Source: Atrichornis clamosus (taxonomy: Eukaryota; Chordata; Aves; Passeriformes; Menuridae). Taken from it: DNA of 64,000 bases. The first letter of the stretch is position 1. Each line of letters starts with the position of its first letter. A program made the translations under genes and the position numbers. Under the pieces are notes generated by a model. The model ran no database searches. It was not told the DNA's origin and saw only the letters and a list, made by a program, of their open reading frames with translations. The DNA is taken from assembly GCA_013400975.1 (NCBI GenBank), contig WBMZ01003360.1, positions 29,175-93,174 on the forward strand. The letters run 5' to 3'. Positions 23,387 through 34,400 of the stretch are shown in pieces.

Positions 23387-26300
23387 CTAGCCACCACCAG
23401 CAGCAAGGCCTGTGTGTGTGAGAGAGAATCTCACATGGATGCCCAAGACAGAAATAGAGAGAGAAAAAAAGACAAATTTCTCTGAACTAATTTATGACAG
23501 ATCAGCACTACAGCCTAAAAAACTACGGTCACCTCCCTCCTGCCATGACTTTGAATTAGTAATAAATTTCTAAGGCACAGGTTTTCCAATGTCTTGTGCA
23601 TACAGCAGTACATTTCTTTACCTGACAGGTTCAGTTTTCCATCTCCTTGTGCAGATGCTTTGCATGGCTTCTCAGATCAGCATGAAGCCTCTGCTGTCTT
23701 CTAGGCAGTATGGCTCTGACTGACAGTTCCCAAGTGGAAGTCAATAAAGCAATAAAATTAGAAACATAACTCACACCTCTTTAAGCCTAGTTCAGCTGGA
23801 AGTACAGAGCCTTTTCTAATGGGATTTGCTGGTGTCTCTCATGTGCTGATTTGCCCCAGCAGCTACCTGGCTTACACACATAGAGTCCTTTAGATACATG
23901 AGAACAGTAGGTAGCGCTACTTAGACAGTAGGTGTAGAAAATTAAAAGAGTAGAAAAGACTTTCCCACAAGAACACACAATTTTTATATTATTTAAAATA
24001 TTCCGGACAAATGGCCACAGGTGTATGTCAACACAAAAAGGGAAAAACTATTCGTTATTTTTTATTGTTATTTGTTGCATAACATCCAGATATTTCTACT
24101 ATTAACTGTCTCCTGGTTGGTAAAATGATTCTGATTATTTCCATACACAAACACAAAATTATTGAAATTTCACTTGCTTAGGCCATCCCAGTCCACACAA
24201 AGATCCAGGCATGCTGAACCTCACGGGAGGAGTAAGGAAATATAAACCAGAATAATGGGGGGCAAAATCAAACCTGTGAAGTGATCATTCAGCTTAATTA
24301 GAAAGGCTAAATTTGCTCAGAAAAATTTTTGCTTAGTTCATTTGTACACTTTCCCTAAATATAGTTTGGAGACAAGTTATGCATCAATCCCATTGATTCA
24401 GTTCTCCTGAAAAGGCTTCTGTAGCATCGCAACTTCCTCCCTAAGCACCTTTCCCCAGGATAATATGTAATAGCTTCTGGGTGGTTTATTCTCCTTCTCT
24501 TGTTCTGTTCTTCCTTTGCCCTTCCTGTAGCTGCAGTCACGTCTTGCAGAGCAGCAGGACTTGCTGCTCCGTGAGGGGCAGTTGCCCATGGCAAACATAT
24601 CTCACACTGTTCATCGGGAACAGGGTACTCAATGGAAGTCAAGTGCCTTTCTCAAAAACTGAAAGCACGTAACAGCATGAAGACAAAAGTTTATAAACAT
24701 GATTCAAAGCACCAAATTGGATGTGCATCAATTATTTAAGTCAATTAAAATGACAAGAATCAAACAGTAATAATGGAAAGGAAAGGATATCTTAAAATAC
24801 TTCAAAACTGATTCTCTTCCTCCTATTCTTGTCTCATTGAACTATATTTATCTGCAGTACAGGAGGTTCATTCTTTCCCTTGGTTATTTAAGAAGGACAA
24901 ACAGTTTTCCACCTTGATAACATATCAGCTCAAACAGAGCAATACATCTTTTATGAAAGGTCAAATAGAATACTTGAAAATTTACCAAATCAATACTGAA
25001 GATCAAAATTCTGCTTTCAGACATTAGAATAGAAAGCTCTTTCATAATATGGAGGGACATTTACTGTTGTTGCATCCTTGTTTTTTGAGTGAATTTTTCC
25101 TCAGCGTTATTGAAAACAGTCCCTGGCCTACAAGTGAACTGAATGTCTATGCAAAAAGGCTGAATGGGGCAGTCTAAGCTGTGTAAATAAACACTGCCTC
25201 ATGCACTAGACTCTTCTATGGCAAGAATGTATCTAATCTGTCTAGCCGTCATGCAACATCAGGTATGTACTAAAAACTGTGATTACATCCATTTAAATTT
25301 AGTACATTTGGAAATAGATATGCAGTTAGCTAGACCATCAACTCAGTTGTCATCTTGAATAGGATGTTATGAATCATTTTCCCATTTGGCTTTAAGAAAT
25401 ACAATCCCTTTTACAGAGACACCATGTGAGGGTCAAATATATTTCAGAGAACAGTTTGAAAAGTAGAGAACAGCTTTCCCTCTGTTTTAGAAAGACTAGT
25501 ATATTAATTTTGCTTTCATACATGGGTTTTTTTCCTTTTAAAAAGCCTAAGTAAAACCCCTAATTTGTTTTAAAAAACCATTAAAAGATTTTGGTTTGGA
25601 AGCTGAAATGTGCCTCTAAGCACTGAAGAAGTACAAAGTGAGCCTTTGTAATATAAATGATCTCTTAAGAATCTGAGTTCTGTGCCAGAGCTCAAAATAG
25701 TTATTACTCAAAGAAGGAACCTTTTCTCCCCCAAACAGGAGCACTGAAAGAAAGAAATGGTCTCACACCCAGCCCTATGCATGTTATCATACACCAGTTG
25801 AGTTGATAACGTGAAAGGCCTATTTCTATAATTTTTTACTTATACTTCGTGGCTATACAAAGGATTTGAAGAGACAAATATAGCAATGGAAGATGGAAAG
25901 ACAACTCCCAACACACTGCTCCTTTGTTTGCTTAGACTAAGAATTCTCAAAAGGTCTGTTTCTTATTGAAAAGGAGCTGCTGTCATTAGTGCGTGATGTA
26001 GATTTCTCAGAAAATCCAAGAAGTGAGAACAAACAGAACAATGAGAACAACACAAGTAATAATTTCTGTCCTTAATGTGCAATCCCATTAACAATGGGAA
26101 GAGAAGACAAGAAATAAAACCTTGAAACACTAAAGACCTGAACTAGTGCTTTTATCAAATGGCATGGAATTAATGTCACTCATCCCCAACTCAAGGTATA
26201 TGCTGTTTGCTGTGCAAGTCTGTGTGATTTGCTATTGAGCAGTACATAATGCCATATTACTGAGAGGCAGGAATGAGGATCTGGCGCTTATCACCCATGT

Positions 26301-26445
26301 TCTTTTTGCTGAAATCTGGTATTCATGCAAGTGGTATTCTTTCCAGTTTTGCCTAAGACATTGATCTGCTCCCTATATTGAGCTTTCAGACTGAAAACCC
26401 ATTTTGACAAAAGTTCATTAAAGTCATGAAAATCTAGGGCCTGAC
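23387..26445. other. Unique AT-rich DNA
   Basis: No mobile element was identified. It contains the low-confidence exon candidate at 24531-24624. The rest shows no coding or repeat signal I can support. Confidence 0.45.
24531..24624 (+). other. Low-confidence candidate internal exon
   Basis: A long pyrimidine tract (about 24490-24528) ends in TGTAG at 24526-24530, a strong splice-acceptor shape. The 94 bases after it are open in one frame (Leu-Gln-Ser-Arg-Leu-Ala-Glu-Gln-Gln at the start, with a heptad-like mix of Leu, Glu and Gln) and reach a possible donor AACAGG|GTACTC. The frame stays open past the donor to a TGA near 24661. A 95-codon minus-strand frame overlaps, so the coding call is weak. 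I cannot name a protein. Confidence 0.18.
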
Positions 26446-26600
26446 AGATTACAACATTCTGATTACTGATTTTGCATGGGTGTATTTCTTATNAAGATTA
26501 CAACATTCTGATTGAGGACAAAATCCACTTATAAACACATCATTAAATTTGCTTCAGAGGATAAAATACTGATTTTGCATGGGTGTATTTCTTATCAAGA
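26446..26600. repeat. Interleaved local duplication around a single N
   Basis: AGATTACAACATTCTGATT occurs at 26446-26464 and 26495-26513, and ACTGATTTTGCATGGG plus its continuation occurs at 26465-26492 and 26568-26595. The single N at 26493 aligns with a C at 26596, and the match continues AAGA beyond it. The pattern is A-B-N-A-x-B with a 54-base segment between the second A and the second B. It fits either a tandem duplication with a later indel or a mis-joined assembly overlap. Confidence 0.85.
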
Positions 26601-28028
26601 AAAGATAAAGAGATGCTGGGTGGGAAGAGTTGGGAACAAGAGGCCATTAAAACAATATGATACTACACTACAGTGTGGTATCACATACCATAAGATTTCG
26701 ATTAGAAAAATATAACCAAGAAGGGGGAAAACAAGCACTTGGAACAGAAAAAAACCCCCAGGCCAATATGTGTTTTCACAGCACACCCAGTGAGATGAGA
26801 CAATTATATTCAACAGCAAAGCTGTAATGGCTCTCTTCAGTTACAATGAAAACGTTCCGATGGTCAACTCTGATTACTCTCTCCAGGGTTTCCAGTCACT
26901 AACAGAAAGTGAGCCAGGTAGTATGACACGGTGAGCATGCGAGCCAGCTGTCACTGAAGAATAGCCTGACCCTAATGTCACCTGGGTTTTCTAAACAGAG
27001 AGATTAGAAAGAGAAACAGTAGATTTCTGTGATCGCTCTTCAGTGGAGAAAAAGGAAATAATCTTTTGAAGAAAATCCCTCCTCCTCCGTAAGAAGACTG
27101 CCTTTTGAGCTATTTCAGTATTTAGTCTATAAAAGAAAAGACTGCAGGTGATTCTAGTAAGTAAAAATCTTATGTAAAATATTATCTTTCTAAAGTGAAA
27201 GTAATAACTCTCCGAGTACATTACTCTCCCTAACTCATAGCTGTAGCCAACTTTCCTAAACACTACAGGGCAAGTGGCCCCCTCATGTGGGCTACATCTG
27301 GAGTGGAGGTACCCCAGGGGCAGAGGATGCCCTGTTGAGGGATGAGAAGGAGGGATTACATCCCCCCTGCAGCTTTGCCTGATGTGCTGTGCCCTGCAGG
27401 CAAGGCTCAGAGCAGGGCAGAAGCACAGCCGAGTGGCACAGCTGTGGTGCCAGTCACACGAGAATGGTTTCCAAGCTGCACCACACAAGAGCTACAGATT
27501 GGCTATCTTTGCAGCAGGTCTGCACCTGTTGCCGATTCCAGAAAATACATTTGGAATGTATGTAAACTATAGTACAAAAGTGGGCTGCAGTGAGGGATCT
27601 CCCCTCTACCGACTGCAGCATCACAGTGACTCACTGAGCTGACAGGAACTACAGCACCATCAGTAGCCAGGATTCTCCACAGATGTCACAACCTAAAAAC
27701 TCCTGCCATCATTATGATACTCGTGAGTAGCACCTGGGCTAGGTTATTTACATTTTCATTCATTGTGTGTCTTCCAAATTTAATAAAAGTAAAAGCAACC
27801 AAAAACAGAGTTATACTGGAAAACACCATTTGGAGCTAGGACAGAAGTCAGAGTCCAGATTTGGATCTGGCATTTCAAGAAAGACTTCTACAGACTTCTC
27901 ACATATATCCTTATATTTTAACTTAGATGCAGTTTAAAGTGTGCAGATTTTGCTGAGGTACAGAAGGGAGTTTCTAGAAAAAAAGCAAATACATGAAATA
28001 GCTAGCAAAGGAAGAAATTGCTGCTGCA
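26601..28028. other. Unique DNA, partly GC-rich at 27280-27500
   Basis: The block around 27280-27500 is GC-richer and lies within the window's longest open frame (165 codons, minus strand, 27488-26991). That frame runs into AT-rich sequence with no recognisable domain. I regard it as non-coding. Confidence 0.4.
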
Positions 28029-28508
28029 AAAATGATGAAGGGCCTTAAAGGGAAGCCATATGAGGACCGACAGAGATCACTTGGCTTGTTCATCCTGAAG
28101 AAGAGGAGACTGAGAGGAGATGTGATTGCAGTCTTCAACTTCCTTGTGGGGGGAAGAGGAGGGGCAGACACTGATCTCTTCTCTCTGGTGTCCAGTGATA
28201 GGATCCAAGGGAATGGCCAGAAGTTGTGTCAGGGGATGTTTAGGGTGGACATTAGAAAAGAAAGGTTCTTCAGCCAGGGAGTGGTTGGGCATTAGAACAT
28301 GGTCCCCAGGGATGTGGTCACAGGCATTAGAACAGGGTCCCCAGGGATGTGGTCACAGCACCAAGCCTGACAGAGTACAAGGAGTGTTTGGACAACACTC
28401 TCAGGCAACACTCTCAGGTGTGACTCTTGGGGCTGTCCTGTGCAGGGCCAGAAGATGGACTTTGAGGATACTTGTGGATCTCTTTCAACTCAGTATATTC
28501 TATGATTC
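28029..28508 (+). mobile_element. CR1 LINE 3' fragment with internal tandem duplications
   Basis: It runs from AAAATGATGAAGGGCCTTAAAG through 'AAGAAGAGGAGACTGAGAGG' and 'GTTTAGGGTGGACATTAG' to TATTCTATGATTCC. The fragment is closely related to the copy at 9419. Two duplications are internal: a 35-bp unit (28289-28323 and 28324-28358, one mismatch) and a 13-bp unit CAACACTCTCAGG (28393-28405 and 28406-28418, perfect). Confidence 0.95.
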
Positions 28509-29745
28509 CTCTTGGTACAATGAGGAGAACAGCACAGCAGTGAGAAGTTGAAAAATAGCAAAGGATTACCTTTAAAAAGAATTGAAGCCTTCTGAAAACT
28601 GAAAATGTTGAATAAGTAGATTTCTTTCCAAAGCAAGGGTAACACCCTCTTCTGTAGTCTTGTCTTGTTATCTGAAGTCATTGGTTTTCCTATGGTAAGA
28701 AAGCTAAACTTTTAAAACCAAAACTTGTCTGCTGGCAAAATGCCATGTCAGTCAGAAATGCAGCCCTCCTGCTTTGGGCAAATGTAAGACATTCAAGCCT
28801 CGACAGAACACCCATCACCAGCTGCAAGCCTAATGCTGCTGTGCACAATGAGCAGTCTTGCACGGAAACAGTACTGACCACCCATGTGTATTGAGGTGGA
28901 TAAATCCGAAAACATTAGCTGGATCAAGAAGGTACGTATTTTTCTCTTTATTCCCATGGATTCATGGTTCCCATGTTCTGTTCTGAGAGGAGATTTAAAA
29001 TTGTGAGGAACAGCCATTTCCAGCCACACGTTTTGAACAGCCCTTTTCCAAACATAATTTTTTCCTTCGCTTTGTATATCTTTCTAATTCAGACTCACCA
29101 TTAATGATCATGATGTACATATATGTGTTTGCATGCATGCACTGAGGTGGGGCAGAAAGAGGGGACAGGGGGTTAGTCAGGGACTTCCAGCCTCACTTCT
29201 AATAATTTTCCTTTGCTCACATAATGGCAGTCAAGAGTTTCTGTGGTGACCATGTCTCTCATACATAATTGAACAGATGTGCTAATTACATTTTTAAGTA
29301 AAAGCAATTGACATTTTTCCCACTTTGCAGCCTGACAGACAAGCCTAGACTTCATTAACCTTTTGCAGTTTAATAGTGGTTTTGTGATTTAGGAGAGCTG
29401 ATAAAAAGGCAAGAACCTCCTTCTTTCTATGTAAATTCTGCATGTCAAAATAAGTTATATAATATATCTGGATAGACAGTTTTGTGTGACCAGGTATAGG
29501 TAAAGAGATATTCTCATTAAGCTTCATTAAAGTGATCAAGAAAAATCAGGTTAGGTCATTTTTAACAGAGTACCAAAATATTTCTCTAAGGTGACCTCTG
29601 AAGAAAATGAAGTATGACAACAAAAAGTTTTGAGAAAAAATGGAAACCCTGTGTGAATTATTATCTCATGAAGAAAAAATTCAGTTTGATCAAAACAGAT
29701 TCCTTCTATAAAAGTAATCTCCAAATGTATTATTTACATGAGACT
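28509..29745. other. Unique AT-rich DNA
   Basis: Nothing was recognised apart from short CATG/TATA-rich microsatellite-like patches near 29108-29145. Confidence 0.5.
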
Positions 29746-29830
29746 CGATGACTTGCTCTCTGGGGGAAGATGTGGCGAGGCGCGGAGCATTTCCCCGCGC
29801 AGGCTGGCGCTGAGTGCCCCCTGGCATCGC
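29746..29830. promoter_or_regulatory. CpG cluster with CTCF-like core
   Basis: Seven CpGs fall within 29776-29829, far denser than the surrounding AT-rich DNA. At 29814-29827 the plus strand reads GTGCCCCCTGGCAT. Its reverse complement contains CCAGGGGGCAC, which fits the central part of the CTCF consensus (11 of 14 core positions by eye, with the CCA at one end mismatched). It may be a small regulatory element or insulator; there is no direct evidence of use. Confidence 0.3.
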
Positions 29831-31041
29831 AGAACATGCCACTCAAGAGTGGAGCCAGGCAGGCTCTGCAGCACCTTGGGATTTGCTCTCAGCTTTAACC
29901 ATCAAGCAGGGCTGTCGAGCACCACAGTGTTTGCTGGCTCACCAAAGAAGGCTGACAGGCCCTGCAAGCTTCTGTCACTTCCTAGTGTATCAAAGAGTGC
30001 AGTTCCTGTTTGCCTTTGGTTTGTGTGCAGCTGTGTCTCTGACCAGGGTGCTTCACAGGCTCAGATAAAGGGGACACCTGCCTCTGGGATTCAGAGGAAT
30101 GTGTATCTCCTGTTCATGGCCTATTGACCACGCAACACAAATATACTGAGCTGCTTCCCTGCTGGAGGAGACTCCTGATATCTAAATAATTGTCATAGGT
30201 CTGAAATGTCCATAAAAAAGACAGAAACATAATGAGACATAGCATTTCTCTCTTGCTTTCTTGTCATTATTTTAGGTTTTGGGCAGTTTTCACAGTTGTC
30301 TTAGTTACTTGGTTATCTCACTTAATTTATTGAATTCATCATGCTGTGAAACTTTGTGCTTTCATTTTTAATATACATTTTTTTAAAAAGAGAAAAAAGA
30401 AAATGACTGACCAGAGCCCTTTCTCTAGTTTCCCATAATTCTAAATGAAGCCTTGTGAATTAAACAAGAAAGTTCTATCCAGCCCATTGTTTCTTGTAAG
30501 GTATTTATTACATCCGTTCAAGCCAAACACAAACCAATTAAAAACCGGCAATGGAAGAATTCTACCTGCAGTTTCCATTTGTGTAATATTAGTGCTTTTT
30601 CTTCCATGAACTATGAAAACAGGTTTGAAAGCAGATGCTGTAACACAATCAGGACTGTGCAACCAGGAAGCAGGGAGATATAAAAAAAGCATGTAAAAAA
30701 AGGAGTTTGTTAAATAAATCTGCAGTAGTTGTTCAAGTAGGTATTGCCAAAGGGGGGTACTTTCCATGGCACATGTCTGGCTACATTGAACCTCCCTGAC
30801 TAAACTAGTAACACAATCAGCTCTATGCAAAGGGAAGGTCTGTGGAGGTTGGATTGCAGTGCTTTTTGCATTGCAGCAATATTTCTCATTTTCTTCTGAA
30901 TTCATCAGTCTTGTGCTGGGTAAATCTGGTGGCCTTGTCTGAAATCCAATACACTATAATTTATAAAAGCTCCCTAACTATATAGCTGCTCATAGTACAG
31001 TAAGTGCCTATTTTGCTGTGTAATTCTTTTCTTCTCCCCAG
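29831..31041. other. Unique DNA, no feature recognised
   Basis: Moderately GC-rich up to about 30180, then AT-rich. The 154-codon minus-strand frame (30905-30441) shows no recognisable domain. Confidence 0.45.
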
Positions 31042-31418
31042 GTTCACTTCATATACACCATTCATTACAGGATAATAAACATGATTCGATGTATTTGGCA
31101 GTTTCAGCTGAACCTTTTCCTGCCCTGAAGACACGCACATCAGAGAGAAATGTTTACTACCCAGCATTTGAAGGGTTTATACAAAGCCGATGCAGAAACG
31201 ATCCCCAGGGCCATACCCTATCCCCAGTTACTGCAGTAATTGGCAGTTCCTCAGATGTGTCTCCTACCAGAGAGTCTATTATTTTCTTGGCAGTAGGATA
31301 TAATGTTCTAGTTCTTAGATACTTTCTGAACACGTGCAAATTATTTCTCCTATCACATAAGTCACTTTTTGCTATGAGAAATCCAAAGTGCCTTTTGTTT
31401 GGAACTGGTTGCTTGTAA
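31042..31418 (+). other. Low-confidence candidate exon behind a strong splice acceptor
   Basis: The acceptor TTCTTTTCTTCTCCCCAG ends at 31041. From there one frame, starting at 31044, stays open for about 125 codons to TAA at 31416-31418, with an internal ATG at 31089. Such a run is longer than expected in AT-rich DNA. No donor of good quality and no recognisable domain are present, and strong acceptor-like tracts also occur by chance here (for example at 4424). It could be a terminal exon, a non-coding RNA exon or nothing. Confidence 0.18.
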
Positions 31419-34400
31419 AAAAATCTTGTTTCTCTACCTTATTAGCAAGTTGTTGATGAATGGTTGCTGTCTGCTGTATAGCCATAGCTACAGCTCCTAA
31501 AAGCAAGTATCTTCATACTTTTCTCTCTCTCCAAGGCTTCTTCAGCTCCTTATCATTATTGGATAGTTTCGAAGGGCTCCCTTCTTAGCTGTGAGCTGTC
31601 ACAGCTGTAGCTTTCTCTGCTTCAGTCCAGTAACTGTTTAACTTAAACCGACTCATGACATTCCTGTTTAGGTTCTGTTCCATTCAGACAATTCTATTAT
31701 TTTCTTACCATTTCTTATCAATTATTTTTTACACGCAGATGTAGATGAAGAGAGGGCATAGGGGATCACAGGATAAAGTATACAGAAAAAACTTGAGGGA
31801 GGTAGAAGTAGGAAAGGAGGGAAATCGTGAAGTCTTTGGGCCATTCTAGGCATTGGCATTCAACATTTTCTTTTAACTTTTATTTAGAAATATATTCATG
31901 GCTTTTTCATTCCTTGGGCAAACACCCATTTTAACCCCATAATCTTCTAGTAGGACAGTAATGTTGGATGCACAAGTGAAACATCTCTTCTGTCCCACTA
32001 GATTGCTATCAGTCTTAAAATTAGGCTATTAAACTGTAAGGAACTGGAGATAAAAATCTGGGACCTGTACAGGCTTGTGTAGGGATCTACACTTCAATCA
32101 ACCTAGCACCAGGAGCATTGCCTCATCCCTAAATGTTGATGTACTTCTTTTCTGAATGTGTGATTTGCAGCCTGGCTAAAAAGGATTTGCTCTATGTTCT
32201 GCTGCAAGTACAAAATTATGTTGCATCCTCTAAAGAAGACAAATGCTTAATTTGCATGCAATGCTGGGCTTGAAGAGGGCAAAAAACCTCTGCATATGTT
32301 TGGATTGTAAGGGGAAACAGAGAAACTTCGAGTCTTAATATATAGAAAATGTGCTGCTTCTTCCAGAACCGTGTTCTTGGATAGAGCATCCATTTTCAGG
32401 ATGTGCCTCTTTAAAAGACAGGGGAAGCAGCCCAACAACTTTATAGATGTACTTATTTTGTCTGGAGGATTTCATGGAATCCTAGCTCTGTTCTATCAAT
32501 ATGTATATCATTTTCCATAAATGTCAGGCGACTAAAATTTATTTTATCAGCTGAAGTTCCTACAAATTACTTTAAATGCTGGCATGGCTGTGGAAGTGGT
32601 CTGTTAGTGGCTTTCAGACAACATAAACCCATTCAGCAACTTGTTCATGAATGTAATAAGTTTCACTCTTTTCAAAGCCAATATATTTAATATGTGAGGC
32701 AGTCAGCTAGGCAGCTGTCTGCATTTTTCCGGCTGCTGTCTGGGAATGAACTTAGACATACTACTTTGGTTTTGAATCTAAGGATCTCTAATGAGGTGCA
32801 TGCTTTATTCCCTTATCACTAGAAAATTCAAACAGCTCTCATGTTCAGAGCAGAACAATCACAAGAAAATATGAGATATACCTCTAGGCTAGAAGTTTGA
32901 ATGGTCTTCTCTGTCTTCTTTATCACTACTTTAGGTACCTTTTCTTCTTCTACACATCATTTTTTTCTTTTTTTCACAAAGTCTGAAGAGAAATCTCAGG
33001 GAAAAAAATGAAGATATATTATCCTAAGAGCTAAAGCAGCCTTATTAGTGCAATTTTACAGAAATGGGCCCAAACCAAAACCTGTGGCCTATGATTCCTC
33101 TTCTGGAATTCCAGACACATTCTTCTCACGGCTAACCCTAATCTACAGTCATTTTAACCTGTGTTAAATGGAGGTGAAACACTACCACCTGGTTTTAAAT
33201 GCATGTAATATTTTTAAGATTCATTCTTTTCAATAACAAAAAGTCATTTCTCCATCTCACATTTGTTAGCCTTTTTTTCACAGATAAATACCTACTCATA
33301 GCAAACCACGTGCTTGCCACTTTCAGATAAACAGCTGGGACATATCGTACCTGACTTTGCTCACGATGGCTACTCGCAAAAGCTGGACACCACTGAAGAA
33401 GGGGCTGCACTGATGGAAGGCCAGTGCAAGCTTTCTGCAATGTCATGTTGTGTGTCAGTGATGTTGCGTACATAGGATGGCTATGGCTTGATGAGAGCTT
33501 TTAATTTGGCCATTATGGTTGGTTTACCATCTCATACCATCTTTGGAAGGTATGAGAGCAACATCAGACTTCAGACAAAAGTAGAAAAATGGTCAGCGGT
33601 ACAGTACATTTTCAATGTGAGGAATGGCAAAATTACCTAAATCTCTTCAGTCTCGAGAAGGGGGATATAAGGAAGTTCTGTAAAATAGCAGGGAAGAGGA
33701 CTCCACTTTCCTTTGTTCAGTCCTGTTGAGGCAGTGTTCAGTCCCCATCTGGACTTACATCTGAGTCCTACACATTAAACCTCTTTGGTGCTCTGTATTT
33801 AGGTGCTTTTAACTATGAAGAAAGAGGGCAAGATATTGTAGCCTGAATAGATCTGTCCTGTGTACATCACCAAAAAAAAGATAACAACCACACATATGCA
33901 CCTACAGCATTTGAAAGTATCACCCTGAATTGTGGAAGTTTTACTTTTTTGCCTTTTACTGCGGCCTGCTCTTTCAGGGGGGAGAAACCAGACAATACAA
34001 ATAAAATGTATCCTTGCAAGTAAAAAGAGGTTTTGAAAATTCTCCCTGTTCTACCTGCAGTTTGGAAATGGTTAAAAAGAGAATATTAAATATAGCAATG
34101 ATAGCAAAATGATCAGTGCGTACATTTATGAATGTACTAATTATATTTTCAGCTTAGGAAATCTGTATTGTATACACTATCATTTTGTTTCTAAGAAAAG
34201 AATACTCTGATATTTTCCAGCTAGGTTTTGGAAGGTTGCTCTAGAAGTTTTGTGACAGCCACATAGGAAGCTTCTGAAGGCTTTTATATTTCTGTATTTT
34301 TAGGTGTTTTCCTGAGCTTTTGAGTTGTTGCCCGGTTAACAACATGGATGGTGGGGCGTGTTTCAAGCATCCACTGGGTGTTAACAATGTCACACCTTAA

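Noticed and set aside
26991..27488. Longest open frame (165 codons, minus strand)
   Set aside because: No domain, mixed composition (GC-rich start, AT-rich end), overlapping plus-strand frames and no supporting promoter or splice context. This is expected by chance in 64 kb.
33640..33670. CTTCAGTCTCGAGAAGGGGGA as an ancient CR1 remnant
   Set aside because: Only about 20 bases resemble the CR1 3' region; the flanks do not extend the match convincingly by eye.
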